64,000 nucleotides of DNA from Dasyornis broadbenti (GCA_013397935.1 VZRN01002231.1:1693618-1757617), one strand, 5' to 3'; shown: positions 39,301 through 54,300, numbered from the stretch's first letter. The notes: a model not told the origin generated them from the sequence alone. Made by a program: numbers and translations.

Positions 39301-42300
39301 CTCAAGTTGACAGAATAGTCTTCTAGCAGTTCTGTGAAACTGCAGGAAGCCTTGATGGTTGGTTTGAAAAGAAGTGTTGTTTCACTCTTTTACTTACAAG
39401 AAAGCAAAGTTTCATGTGTCTTGAACTGCTTTGAATTCACTTGGACCAAAAGAAGACAGTGTTTACATCAAGTCCCAAGTTCAAGCCTCTGTATTTTCCA
39501 ATGAGAGTGGACAGTCTCACTGGTGAGAGACTGTCTGCACATTCTCTGCTGGCAGTAGAAAATGATGTTCAAAATTTCCACTGGTTAAAAATTAATCTGT
39601 TCTGAGTACTGAATAGACCTCAGAAGCTTTCATTTGTGATAATGCAGGAAATATGAATATGATGTCACTTCACCAAATTCAGTAGAACAGACCAATTTTG
39701 AATAGTTAGGAGACAAGCAACCACAAAATGTCATGAGACAGGCAAACACAAAAGCTTACGTGTTCCCATGAACTGGCCAGCACTGCATGCCCTGATGTTA
39801 ATCTTTGTGTTTCATAGCTGAGGCAGTAGATGGCTGTTATCAGTATTTACATGCATGCAGATATGAGTGCATGTGGAAAATACAGCAGTGAGGACAGTGA
39901 TTGTTCTACTGTCTTGCTCTCTTTGGGAATTTATTCCTTGATGCCCTGTTGCTGAGTTTTCACGTGCTTTTTAGCTTGTCTTGTGGGAAGAATAACAAAA
40001 TCCTGCTGCCTTGGTCAATTTGGCTTCCTCAGAAGCTTTGTCCAGTAATGTGGGATGTAGATGTAGAGTAGGTCACTGAATTTCCACAGCTCCCAGTGAC
40101 TACCTGCTTATGGGCATGCCTGCTGCTCCCTGCTAGATGTCCTCCTCAGCAGATGACACACTTGGGAAGCTCAGAGATGTTGTGGTCCAAAGGAGGGAAG
40201 TACAAGAACGGATCTTTCTCTCCAGAAGGCTGTCTCTGCAAAGAGCACTGGGCTTGATAACCTGCAACGATTTTTTGGATATGGAGAATTCCTGTTTCAG
40301 TGCTCTAAGATCTGTCTGCTGGGATACATATTTGGTTTGACATTTCAGTCATAATTGTTGCTGGAGCAGTTTGCAAAAAGATGATTTTGGAGAAGTACCT
40401 GTTCAGGCTCCTCAGAGTATGTGTTTCTCTGAAGCAGGTTTGAGGAGCTGTACAGAGTCCAGATCTTCCCAAGCACCTGCTGCTTCACCTGCTTGGTCTG
40501 TTCTCAGCCAGCCACTGAAATACTTGCAGTAGTACTTGTTCCTGTAACTGCTAGGTAGCAGAGTACAGTTCAATCCCAGAATCTGTTTTCTTGCTGGGGT
40601 AGTCAGTGTTAACTGGGTATTCTTGTGAGCAGTTCAGCTTAAACCTGTTGGTTGAGATTTATTTGTGAATGGAAAATGTTTGCCACGCTGCAATTTTGCA
40701 TCTGCAATATTTCCTGACCCTGGGTTGCTGGAAGCTTTGCCAGGACCAGGAGGGAAGGGAACCACCTGCAAGGAAACAACATTTAAAGAATTTGGATCAA
40801 GATCTGCAGGGCACAGGGAAACAGATGGTAGAAGTTTGGTGGATCTCTTTCTGTTCTGGTGCCAGTTTGTTTCTGTGTGTTAGTGCTTCCTAGCACAGGT
40901 TTCCAGTTGCCTTGTATGTGAACTGGTAAACCTTGCTGGCTGTGGACATTTATAGCACTGGTTTTCTGTGTCGTGCCAAAACTGGGATTGTGGTGCTGAG
41001 GCTTTCCTTTGGCATTGGATGGAGTCATACAGGCTTAGTATCTGGGGGGGCTGCTGGCAGGAAGGGCACAAGTTGAAATGCTGTGAAGAAGAGGTGAATG
41101 GCAGTGAGAGCAATGAAGCCTTGTAACCAGAATGTAGGAGTCAGTGAGTGAGTATAAAAGGATTGAAATAAACCCATCTATCCAGAATAACTGATTTCTG
41201 GATTATAGCTGACCTAAAATAGTAGAAAAAGGTTAGTGAGAGTAAGCCTGAATTGTTATACTTGATCAGATTCTGCGTGTACATAGATACTATGGGAAAT
41301 TGTGGGTGTTTCTTTGTCATTTTTATGTTTCTCATCTCCTCTTGACATATTGACTGGTTTAGGTCACTGCAGGAGAGTGTACTGCACAAAAAAGGATGGT
41401 GTTAAGACATCTGCACTGAAAATACTCTTTCTACACAAATTTGTGTGCAGGAAGATGCTTTGTCCTCCGATCTTTAAATAGTTTCCAAAGAGATGTTAAC
41501 TTACTGCAAGACTGTATATATTATCCAGGGCTTTTTCTGCTTCCTGCTGATGTGCTGTGTTGGTTGCACCTGGAAGACATCGTAGGGATTGGGCAGGTCA
41601 CTCTGTCAAAGTCTGTGACAGGGAATAGTGGACACTGTGATGTGGGCTTTAGCTGAAATCTCTTTGCTGATCATAAAAGCCTTCTGGTGCTGGGCCATTA
41701 CTTCCAAACACAGGGGAGAGGTCTGAACACTGGAAATTATGGCTAAGCTGATGACATGTGATGAGTTTGTGAGGCTTTCCTCAAGGCCAGGTAGTAAAGG
41801 AATATATAATCAAGAGTTTTATTTGCAGGGAAAGAGCCAAACAACAGCTTGTATTTTTGTATAGTGTGAAGCATTAAGATACATGTTTATATATGGCAAC
41901 TGCTGAACTTCAAGGAATAGTTCAGATTTTTCCTTTGGAATTCTGTTGTTTATTTGGTTTTTGTTTTTTTTTTTCTCTTGATACTGTAACTCTAGCTAAG
42001 TAATTTTAAATTTTCTTTTTCTGACTCATCTCTGCTTAGCTCTTGAGACCTGAACTTTTTCAAGCTCTGAATATGATTTGTCTGGCCAGAGATCTTGAGT
42101 TTTGACTGATGCCTGAATTCTGAGAACAGGAAAATAGTCTTAATCTCATGTCCTCTCTGCCTCCACTTTATTTTACGAGAAGGTTGTAGTTCTTTCATCT
42201 ATTTAGTTTTCCTTCTCTTTACATCGTTTTGGAGGCATCATTAGGCATATAGTCCCCTTCCCAGTTCTCCTTCAACATTAAATTAGCATGGACAAATTGC

Positions 42301-45300
42301 TGCAGAATCCTATTTTTGGAGCATGAAAAGTACATGGAGTCTCATAAACTGTCAAATACAGTGAGATGTTAAAAAATGATTAGTTTATTGCTTTTTAATT
42401 AATGTTCTGGAGCTTAACTGACAATCTTTGCCATGCAACTTCCTCTAGAGAGAGAGAGAGAGAGAGGGGATGTTTTATGTGCAGGAATATGTTTACTTGA
42501 TTCCTTACAGCCATGCAGGGTGGGTTCTATGTGATACTTGGCTATGCAAATTCCTGCTGGGGGAAGGGAGGGAGCACTGTTAGATTTTTATTTTTTCTAC
42601 CCTCTCTTTTACACCATGCTTGCTTTCATCTAATCAAATTTGTTTTTCAGGGTCATCACATGCACTCTAAAATTGGCAGAAAGAGGGAGAACATGGAATG
42701 AGTAGCTGCAATAAAGGGAAGGCTTTTCCTAGCAACAAACTTGCATTGATAACGTGGTAGCAGATCGAATGCTGAAAATTGGAGAGGGTTTATAGAAGAG
42801 CCATGAAAACAGTGAAGGGACTGGAAAACACACAGGATAATGGAAAATGCTTTTATCAAAGTGGAAGTTGTAGATGTTTGTCTCTGCTGACAGGAACAGG
42901 AGAAGTATAATAATAGAGGGCTTTTTAGTCTAGCTGGGAGTGGAATAATGAGCTGCACTAGCCAGAAGGTACAGTAGAGAATTTTGGCTGGAAACAAGCT
43001 GCAGATTTTTGAGTGAGGTTAATTAACTGTTGGAATACCTTGCTTCCTTGCTTCTGCTGCTGGGGATTTCTAAACCCAAATGGAATGTCAGTCTAATTGA
43101 ATGTGTTCTGGTTCATTGTTTCTCACATCTTTTTTGGGAAACATGAATGAACCAGAAGTGGAAGCATTCATCAGCCTGGCATGGCCTTAGTTTAGTTATC
43201 AAGAGATGAGCGTGACAGTGCAAATATTGTTCTTGAACAAAACCAGCTATCAAGGTGGGATGATAGGGAAGTTCTCTAACATCAGCTGTGGAGGGGATCA
43301 AAATTATTTCAATATTATATACATATATTTATTTAAAAGTCTTTTTCTGGCTGACTTAGACTTGCAGAAAATGTGGACTTATCTGCATGCATAAGTTGCG
43401 TTAAAATTCTGCCTTTATCAGCAGTGACCCCAACTGTCTTTCCAAAATCAAGAATAACCAGCCAGTGGAAATCTGTCCATTATTACTGTAATAGGAATTA
43501 CTGTAAACAGCAAGGAGTATTGGTCCTTTAATAAATAATGGGGTGCTGGGGAAAAGTCCTGGCTTTAGTTGTTGAAATCCAGACCCCAGTAATGCTGACT
43601 AGTGACAAGAGAGCACATGTTCAGTGCCAGCTGCAGCACAGCTGGGAAGAATGTCAAGTTGCTTGAAATGCTCTTAGGAGACCCAAGAACCATGTGCCTG
43701 TGCCACTTCCTTGTTTTAAGATTATATGCCAAAAGCACTGATAATTTTTGAGAATTTCATGTGGGATTTTGTATTCAGATGCTAAGTGAAACAATTTTCA
43801 CTTGCCTTCAGTTTAGCCTTGATACTGTGAATAGGTTCTTTTGGTGTTATGAAGAAAGATCTGAAAATAAAATCAGCAGATGGGCATCATGCTCTGTGGA
43901 TCAGCTAGTGGAAACCATTTCATATAGGAGTGATGGCATGGACTAAGATGCAAATGTTGATTGAGAGGAAAGTGCATATCCCAAGGCAATGGTAGAGAGC
44001 AGGTGTAATTAATGTGAGAGGAAATTAATGTGTAACAGAGCAAGGGCAGAATTGCAAATGCCCTGGATAGTACAAAGCCTGAATTTGTAATTGAGTGGAA
44101 TCTACATGTGTGACATATATCATTCATACGTATACATTATATAGACATACACACATACGTATATGTATATAATGTATAATACTCCTGATGCTAAGAACAG
44201 TGAATAATTAGGAGCTTTCTAGTTCAGATAGCTTGGATCAGCAAATCCTAAAGCAGAGAGGTGCATAGTTTTGTTTCCTCTTGTGTTTTTTAACCACTTA
44301 GTGTGTTACAGCCAGGCAGAATCTACCATGATGCTGTTTTTGGGATATGGATTGGATAGCATTGATTGACTCAACCGCAAGACAGATAGCAGCTCTCCCT
44401 TCTCAATGTACTTGTCCAAGGATAGCTGCTGGCTCTGTGCAGTTGGATGTCACTGTTCAAAAAGTATTAGCAGGTCCTTGAAGTACTTGTAGCAGGAGGT
44501 ACAGTTTTGCATGAACAGATGCATCATCTGTGAGGGGCTGTGGTTACAGCAAGTGTGGCCTGCTAGACCAAGCATTTTATCAAGTGCTGTCCCAATCCAG
44601 TGAGGTTAATGTGCAGCGGGTGGTGGAAGGAGATGGGTAACAGACCAAGTACTTACTCATCCAAAATTAAAGCTGCTCTTTGCAAAATCTCTCACTTGGA
44701 GTTACTGTATGTTTAATGTTGTCTTGATTTTATCTGTCCAACAGAAAACTGTAATCACTTCTGTGTTTCATTACAACCAAACCAGTATGTGTTTCTCTAT
44801 TTGTTGCATGGGGCTGAGCTACTGTATTCTGAACTACGTGAATCTCTCCCTTTTTTAACCTTAAATGTTTTCTTTCCTTTTCCTTTGCCAATCTTGGTAG
44901 GAACTTACTTAGGTAAGTAAATTGCAATTTTAACATTGTTTTTATGTACAACAGAATTTTAAGAAAATGTTAGTCTAGGTGGTGTTTGGTACAATTCATG
45001 CTCTATTCTGCTTGTTGCACTTGCATTTCTGAAAGTTGTTAGCATCTTCTTGTTAGAAGGTGGATGCTCACAGTGGTAACACAAGCTCGGTAGTTACAAG
45101 AGAGGGAGGGGTGCTAAAGTGTTCTTGCAAGCTGGCAAAAAAGTGTATGTGTGTATATGTCAACACACTAAGACTGCCTCAAGTGAACCAGTAACTTAGA
45201 AGTGAAATCCTTGTTCATCAAGCCCAGTTCATGCATGAATTTTGATTTTTTGTTTCTAGCTTGCTCACAAATGTGGTACTGTTAATGTTTTTGTTACTGC

Positions 45301-48300
45301 TGGGAAGGATGGATGGAATCCCAGGAGGAGGATTGCTTTTGGAAAAGGAAAATGCATATGAAGAGTATATGGATTTTAGAAAGCAGTAGTAAAGTCACTG
45401 GTTATGAAAGAGTGCATTAAATTCTCTACATTCATTGTGATTGAAGATGTACTTCTGAATATTACTGTATATTACATGTTCTGCATTACACCTCTTGTGG
45501 GTAAACAAAGTGAAAACCAAATGCTATTGCTTGATGAAAGACCCATTTTTTTTTTTTTTTGGTGTGTGTAGCAGATATGTGGAAGATTGGAGTTAGTAAC
45601 TTTGAATAAATATAAGTTTAACAACTCTGAGTTGTGTCCAGGCTGGAAGCTGAGCTACTCTTCCTCCTTGGTACGAGGGTCAGTTCTGTACAGACTTGTG
45701 TCAAACTGTGAAATAGGCTGTAAATACACAGCAGCAGTGTGTATGTTCAGGTGTGGAAAAGCACTGGAAGGTTTCTGACCAAGCAGAAAGTTCTCCATGC
45801 TTCAGCAGCTTCTTGAAGTTTGCTGTAGTAACTTCGTGGGACTATCCCTGTGCTCCAGCCTGTGTTGGGCTCGCTGCTGAGGGTTTAGGCTCTCCTGCTT
45901 CTCCACATGGCACTTTTGTGTTGCGTGGTGTTGGCAAAACAGTAGGCAGAATTGGAGCAGTGGGAGTAATTTTGGAATGCTGCCCCTGATGAGTCGCAGG
46001 GGATGGCACTGGATCAGCAAAGAACATGTCTGGAGTCAGGTTTCCAGTGGGACCAGATGTGCTGGTTTGCTTTCCATTGAGAAATTAGATTGTCCCTTCT
46101 ACTCTGTATTTTTGGGTGCCAGCTATCCCCTACTCCCACAGTGTACTCTTGGGATGGTGTACTATTGCTGCTGGAAGTTTAGGGATTCTCTCATTCAATT
46201 TTTTTTCCCAACAAATCCAAAAGCATGAGATTTAAATGACATGAGATGGTTGGAAAAGGAACAGGTTGGTTGACTGAGAGGTAATTTCCCCATCCTCCAA
46301 AGATAAAACAAAGATGCAAAGTAGCAGCAGTAACAGACTTGTGTTGCTGTTTGTGGTAGTCCTTCCCCACCTGTGCTTCTTTGGGAGAAAGTATGTTCAC
46401 CTGGAGCTTTGATACTTCAGGAATGAAGGGATCATTAGGGAATAGTAACCTGCTGGACTGGTTTTCAGCCAAAACCCATGTTATTGTGTTTAGCTTGAGG
46501 AACAGTTCTGAGGTCCTTGGCACTGAGCTGTGGGGAGCAGAGACGTGCCCTGAGGGTGCCAGTTAATCTCTGTACAGTCATCAGGTGTTTTATTGCCATT
46601 TCAGTAAGGTGTACAATTGTCTGTGGCAAAGGACATTTATGATTCTCTGCAGCTGTACCTTCAATTGACTTTGTCTTCATTTTGTCCTCTGGAGCTTCCT
46701 CTTTATTTCAGTGCATAGAGGAGACTGGCAGGAGGAATTGGATGGCAAGAGATTTTCTACAGCTGTGGGTTCTTTTCAGTGCTATGGGAAAAAACCCTTA
46801 ACATTTAATCTGGAGTTTTCAGAGTGTATTTCAAATTCTCTGGCTGCAAAAGAGCGGAAGACCTGCTTAGATTCGTCACTGTAGACCTTTACACTTTGTG
46901 GTTTTTAAGGTTTGGTCAATCCTGAAAACAGTTCCTTTCATTGTTTATGTGTTTTTATGTCATTTGCATTTTTGTGTCAGTGTTGTTTCTGGTGTGGAGC
47001 TGTGTAAATTCAAGCAGTTGGACCTTGGATATCATCAAAAGGAATAATCACACTTTCTACCCTGTGTCTTCTCTAGACATTCCTCCATAAAATATAGTCA
47101 GACTTTTTTTTTCCGAGAGGAGCTACCAGAATGGTTGTATTTTGCCCCTGATTATGCTATCTTATTTTTAACCTGCTTGTGGATGCATGGGGAAACCTCT
47201 CAAACTTTAATCTGTGAAAATGGAGCAGGCACGTGGGGCAAGTGTGAGTCTGACATGGTGGGTTCCCTGCCTGTCCCATCACTCACCCAGAGACACAGGA
47301 TTGGTTTAGTTCGTAGAGGTGCATGTCTCACAGGCTTCGTCTTTCACACAGAAGCCACCAAAAACTTTGGGGTGAGAATCCATTGTTTCCAGTACAGATG
47401 CTTCCTGTTGACTTGCCAGCTCTTCTGCAATGGGTTACAGATGTTATGCTGTCTCTGCCTCTCTTTGGTGATGATTGTGCATAGAAGTTGCTCATTTAAT
47501 AGCAGTGCTTTGGCTACATATGTTTTTACTGTGTTTTTTTTTTTTTTATTGCAAACTGAATAAGGTCATTTTAGTGCCTGTTTCCATTCCTTCAGACTCC
47601 AGTTATTGAAGTATAACTAAAGTGAAAATTCATGGATTAATTCACTAGTATTAATATGCTAATTGATACCTTATTGCTATGGAAGCAAGGATCTAAATTG
47701 TATTGAAACCGTAGCTTTGTTTTGTGTCCTGTTTTACTGGAGCAAAAAGTTGTCAGGGGCAAGTTTATCCTAGAAATGGCAGTTTGGGAGTGAGGTGTGT
47801 GCCTGTTGTTAGCACTGCATGAGGACTCTGAAGCTTTGGGGCCCAGAGCAAGCAGCAGTTCTGCTCAGCCTTTGTGCAGTTTGCATCCCTCAACTTGTCA
47901 CCATGGAATATTCTGGTTTAATTCTGGTGCTTGGGAATAGCACTGTGTACTGTCTGTCGTACATCCAACAGTAGTCATTGCAGCAGCAGCCACATATCAG
48001 GACAGTCTTTTCTGGCATCTGGGATGTTCTTAGTACAAGAAAAGAACTGATCTGGCATGTGGTTAAAACAAAATGCATGGCTTCAATCCAGAGGCTGGTG
48101 TCAGTTGATTTACATCTTCCAGAGTTTCTGTGAATGGAGAAAACATTATCTTCCAGTTATGAAAGGGGAAAGAAAATAGCAAGTGCAGGAGCTTAGCTCT
48201 GAAGCTGACAGATTCTGGTTGCATCCTGCTGGCTGTGCTGTTTCCCAGCAGCTGTGGAACCCTTTGTCCATCCATCCCTAACAGCTGCTCACAGCTGTGT

Positions 48301-51300
48301 TTTGGATGCGATGGCTGCTCCCATGTAAAAACAAGTGATTATTTGGTGCCTGCACTGCCTTTGTCAACATCCAAAGGTTATAACTGGGCTTCTTACTTGG
48401 CGCCTGGTACATCTGCCCTACAGATTTGATGGAAATCTTTTTGGCAGCTATTTCTTCATCTCTGTGGATGCTTAGGCACAAAAATGCAGCAAAAACTGAA
48501 ACCACGTGTATTCCCATTTGAAGAAGCTAACAGCGTCAGCATCTAAAAGCGTAACATCTACACAGGATGGAAAATACACTTGATATCAACTGTTGATTCT
48601 CATGTGATATCATAATACTCAATGCTCAGAAAATGTCCCCTGTTCCGCCTTCCTCACTCCTGATATTTTACTGTGCCCTGTGCTTCCTGTCATACTTGAA
48701 GCAAGTACAGTGTCTTTGGTTTTACCAATGAGAATCTCCAGGAACCTGCTGGAATACAGACCATGAGCTGTGAAAATTCATTTTTGCTGGATTCGTTTTT
48801 AAAAAGTTTTTGTCCTTCATCTCAGCTAACTCACTAGCAATGGGAAGGTTCAAAGATTCTATGAATGTGAATGCAGAATTCATACTGAGACCTTCTGCAG
48901 CCAGCAGCAACATTTGCTGATGCCTGTCCTGTACTACCTGTGGGATTTGATGTGCTGCCATTTTGGTTCTCAGTCAGAAGGGGCTGAGGAAGGTGTTTTG
49001 GTACATGGACGTTAATGAAATGGTGTTTTCTGGGAACGTGCATCTTGGAAAACCAAATGGTGCTAACAAAAAGTTTTATTGCATCTCCCAGTCCATTTTG
49101 TGCAAGGCTGTGCTGCCTTATAGCAACACTTTGTTCCTTCAGATCCCAGGAGCTTTGTGTCCTGCAGGGTCCTGCGTATGCACAGTACTGTTGAGGGCAG
49201 TGTGAGGGGTAGCTGATTGCACCTGATCACACCAAGCCGTGGTGCCTGGTGCTGTTTGTGTGGCTGGGAAAGGGCTCTGTGTGATAGCTACAGTGGCTGT
49301 GCTCTGTGCCTGAGGAGGTGTTTACTTGTGGCAGTTTCAGCAGATACACTCTGTTTGCTAATGTCTTGTAGCTGACGTCTGAGCTGAGGAGTTCCCAGGG
49401 GACCCAAGGAGGATAAGAAAGATTCTGTTTGTTGCTGTCTTGACAGTGAATAATGCCTTCCACTTTCTCCTTCTTGACGTCAGTAAATTCCTCAGACTAA
49501 AAGAGAACGTCAGATTTTTCCCCAGATGTGCAGAAAAACCTTGGATCTGAAAGAGGAGGTGTGCTTCTAGTGGTAGTTGAAGCAAGGCTTGAGTAAATGG
49601 AGAAAAGATTGGGCGAATGGAACATGTCTGTAACCTGGGGCTTCTGCTCTTCAAACCATGTTGTGAAGGAAGCTTTTCTCAGTCACCTTTCTAGAAGGGC
49701 AGAAGTCAGTTCCGTAGACAACTGCAGGCTTAGCAAAACAACACAATTGCAATCATAGCTGCGTGTGTTTTGATTTTGTACTTTTTTCTGTCTTGGAAAA
49801 GCAATGGTCTTACCAGCTCTATTCTCTTTCCTGTTTGTTAGGTCTGCCTAACCACGGACAAACCAGACAAATGGTAAGAGAATGTTCATTTAACCAAAAC
49901 AGGGAAAAGAAGAATTATTAACCCACGCTAGATAGAACACCCCATTAAACTGTAGTGCTTCACTTCCACCTTTGCTGTTTGCAGCTGGTCATACTTCCCA
50001 ATTCACTAAAAAGTAAAAAGAAAAAATTATTTTGGGACATATGAATCATCTAAGTGGTTAAATACAATTTAAACCTCAAATCTATCTGTGTATCTATAAA
50101 TGAGATCCTGTTTTGAATGGAGCATTTTGTTTCTGCTCATGCAGAAACTGAGTGGCTGCTTACAGCAAAGTTCTGGGATGTGTTTCTAGGTGGAATGTGT
50201 TTCCCTGAAGGAGAAAGGTTTAAATGATGGAAGGGTTTGTTTGGAAAACAGTTTCTTTTTTTATTATTTTTTAGGAAGTTGGTGTGCAAGTTACCTGCTG
50301 AGAATGCTTGTATTTTACGGGTTTTTTTTTTTTTTTGAGTAAAAATTATTTCTAGCCTTTCATCTATTTTGCTGAGTTTAATCAAATGACAGAAGCAAAT
50401 AGCCAGTCTGATTGATGTGTCTCTGGCAACATACGTTCTCACTAAATTGTGAAGGAGCCAGTGCAAAGACTGCACATCCCTTTTCCCTCTTGCACATGGC
50501 TTATGGGAAACAACTTCAAACATACATTCCCCCCCCCCAAAAAAATGATTTTGTGATGTTGATCAAGCACAGCTTGCCTCATTAGCTGAAGTGCCACAAT
50601 GCATTAGTGTCAGCAGGATCCCTGTGATACAGGTCAGTCAGCAGCAGGTGTGACTGATGGTCACTGAACAGTGATCACAGGCATTATTAAACCTGACAGT
50701 GTTCTGGGGTAGTGTGCAGTGGCCTGAGGGAAGGCCAGAGCTTGGGCATGCTAGGCTGCTTGTAATAACAGAGCATTCCTTTGGCTTGTTCCTTGATCCG
50801 AAGTGGTAAATTGTATTCCTTCATGAATTCAGCTTCATTTTGTCTTACTGAGGAGACTGGCTAATTGCTTATGTCTGCTGAATAAACCAGCTCAGAGCAG
50901 TGGGGGAAATCTGTGATGACTTACTACTTTTTAGGTGTTTTAGGGTGAAACCCGCAGAAGTGCCTTGATTTCTGGCTGCCTGATCAAGTGTGAATGAAAA
51001 ATTAAAGGTCCTCATTTCAGGATGTATCATTTGAAATAGGTTTCACCTTGCAGGTAGAGAAAAGGCAACCTGGAAGCACAAGGGTGCCCTTTCTAGGTAT
51101 TTCCAAGATGGTTTTTTTTTGGAATTGTTCACCTGTGTATCTTGCACATGCAGAGAAAATATCCTTTGCAACCTTAATGAAGGGATTTTCTTGGAGAAAC
51201 CTGGAGTGGGTTAAAAAAAAAGCTATCAGAAAAGCTTTTATTTTAAACCTTTTCCTTAACAAATGTCAAATCTAAAAGCAATTGTTGAAGTATTTCAGTG

Positions 51301-54300
51301 GTCTGCTGCAGTGCTGAAGTTGTCTTGTGTAACATGGAGCTGGGCAACTAAGAAATGAAATTGTTAATGCACTTGTATGCAACAGTTTTAAAGAGCTTAG
51401 GATTTTAAAAGGTGGGGTTTTGTATGTTTAGCTCTAAAGCCCTGTTGTTCTACAGGAAGCAGATCTTGCTAGAGCAGTTGATTAAGGCTGGTCAAAAAAA
51501 GTCATTATCATTTTTTGTTTTCTGCTCAGTTACAAAATGAGAGAGACACAAGATTTTGTTGGGTTTTTTTTTCTCCTTGGTTTTCAGGCTGAAGTCTTCC
51601 CTTTCTAAGTGAAGATGTTAGAATTCGGTTGAGCTATTGCAATGACCTGACACTTAAATATTTGAAGGTCCCATGTCCCCACCATTCCTTTTGAGGAGGA
51701 TCACCCAGGGCAGACATCTCTCATGTACACATTCAGTTTCCCATTCCATGAGCAAAAGCGGAAACCTTGGTGCCTCTGGGGAGATGGTCTGACCTTGGAC
51801 GATGGCTTGTGAAATAGCAGAATTGAATTTATACCAGGGTGTTTTCTGACCAGCTTTAATTTATGCATATCAGATTTTCTGGGGCTTCATTTTGCATCTT
51901 TCCCAGCTATTAAGTGTTACTGATTTCAGTGGGATTTCTCAATGTGCTGATCATCAGGAAGAGGGGCAGCAGAACTGGACTTCAGTGCTCAAGGACAGCT
52001 GCATTTGAGAAGCTTAACACTTTGCTCCCTTTCATCTGCACCTCTCTTAATAACAGCTCATGTTTTTCCAGCTGAGTGTAAGGGGGTTACTGTGAGTCTG
52101 GAAAATGATGCCTGTGCTGATTCGCAAAGCAAATGTGTTGTTATGGGAAATCTGTGGTGTTCAATGCTAAAAGGATTTTATCATGAAAGCTGCTAAGCCT
52201 TGTACTAGATTTGTTTTCAACAACGTATTTGATTCTATACCATCCTCATTAAATATTAACTTCCTTAAAACAAAAAGGATATTGGTAAGTTTGGTACTCC
52301 GGAATAACTGTAAATTGTGATTTTTGTATTTGATTTGCTCTGTAGCTAGATTTCCTTCCCTGAATTCAATAGAGTTGCTCTAGATTTACGGTAGTAGCTG
52401 AAATCTAAGTCTGATGCTAAATCTTTTGAACTTGATGTCATCTTTCAGACACAAGCAACAGATTATTGGTAATGCCTTCCATTTATTATTTGTCCTGTCG
52501 CTGGAGTATTGCTGTCCTATTGCATATTGAACGTGCCTGACTTTATACTGCTTGTGAACAATCGCTTATATGTGAATTCTGTGTTCAGTCCTGGGCCAGA
52601 GGGAGAGGTATTTAACCATAAACGCTCAGCAAGCCATGTGAAAACTTTAATTCTCTTTTCCTTTGAGTGCTTAGCACATGTTGTTGCAGGTTTGTTGCAG
52701 TCCATAACTGTGCTGTTTTATGTATCACGTTAGGGACCAAGCCGAAACTTGCTGCTCAATGGGAAATCATACCCAACAAAAGTCCGATTAATTCGTGGTG
52801 GATCCATGCCTCCAGTGAAAAGGAGGAGGATGAACTGGATTGATGCACCAGATGATGTTTTTTACATGGCCACCGAAGAAACCAGGTAGGAACCATGGTC
52901 TTTCAGAGGAGTTAAGGGGAGGTCTTTTGGTTTGTGGGTGCTGCAGCTGGTGGTGTGGTTGGAGAGGGATCTCGTCTGCAGATCTGTTGCTACAAACAAC
53001 GCAGAGACCACGACCAGTGCTGAGGTGGGGAAAGGGTGGGAAATACCTAATCATGCACTTGCATTCCAGAGAAAGCAGATTCTTCTTCTTCTTCCAGAAT
53101 AGTTGCTGTAGGAGATGGGCACAAAGGGAAGGAAGACTGAGGTGGGAAGTTCACCTCATTCAGACCCATCACTTCCCTTGGAGCTCCCATTGCAGTGGGA
53201 CAGGACTGGGGCCTCCTGGCTCACTATACCTGTGTAGAGGTAGCAGAGCCACCTATACCCAGAGCTCTGCATGCCCTCTTGCATACTGAAGTCTCTTCTA
53301 TTACCCCTCAGAACATCTCCACGTGTGTCTGGGTATTGAAACCTGCAAGTGACAGTGTTTCCATGGGCTGAGTTGACTCATTTATTCGGTGGTTTATATT
53401 TGCCACCAGTAGCGGTGAGATTTAGCCTTCCAGTGTCCATCAGCCTCCTTTGCTGGTACTGCTTCTGCTAGTCCTAGTCCTTCTTGTTGGTCTGCCCACA
53501 GGATAAAAATAGTAAAAGAAACTTTCCTTATGTGAGTTTCACTTCAGACTGTTGACAAACTGCTGACAGAGTGGTAGAAGCTATGTGACCTGATCCCTAA
53601 GGCAAAGTTCCCAGTACTGGTGTTCCTAGCATGAGAGGGTTGCTCCTGGGTGTGGGTGAGAAGGTAGAGAAATTGGCTTGTGTGGTTTCCTCCCAAGAGC
53701 TTGATGCCTCCATCCTGGATAACCTTGAGAAAGGTCAGAGCAAAGCCGCAGTCCTGCTTTCCAGCCCTCTCTGACAGCAGAGGTGCTGTCTGGCTTCTGT
53801 CTTGGTCTGAAGCCTGGAGTTATCAACACTTGCACTCTCAGTGCCCCAGCAGCAGAGAAGCACTTACCTTTCCTTCCACTTGCAGAGATGGACCTGGAAA
53901 TTACTGGATGACTGAGCTCAAGTGACTGAGTCAAGAGTTTTAGTGCTTTGTCTCTTCTGGTACTACTAAATTTGGCACTACTCTGAGTCAGCATGAAGTT
54001 CACAGACAAGAGTCCTGACATCTCCAACCTTCTCCTTAGCCTGCAAAGCATTTAAAGTGTCAAGTAACTATTCTGTGGTCTTAGTGTCAAAGATGGGCTT
54101 TGTCTCAGAAAAGCTGAGACTAGTAACATTCAAGTTACTAACCACTGATCTGTTGGATAATCAGATTTCAGTGCAGGAAACACCTTGTTAGAACTCAGAA
54201 GAAATATGAAGTGAATTTCCCTGTCAGACTTGTTCCTATGGATACTTTTAATGCAACTGTGAATTTCACACCAGCTCATATCTTTGCCATGTCTCCTTTC

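Larger units (their letters stand above)
39054..49841 (+). other. MTA1: MTA1 intron, about 10.8 kb, largest in the window
   Basis: No nested gene recognised. It contains a 9-bp stem inverted repeat (39510-39535), a (GA)n microsatellite (42448-42466), an AT-rich inverted repeat (44131-44178), the 12-nt candidate microexon (44901-44912) and several poly-T runs (near 45547-45561 and 47535-47548). Confidence 0.75.

Noticed and set aside
39510..39535. Hairpin GACAGTCTC / GAGACTGTC as a microRNA precursor
   Set aside because: The stem is only 9 bp with an 8-nt loop, much too short for a pre-miRNA.
52840..53289. 149-codon open frame on +
   Set aside because: It overlaps the real exon 52734-52885 in a different frame and continues into intron; no homology.
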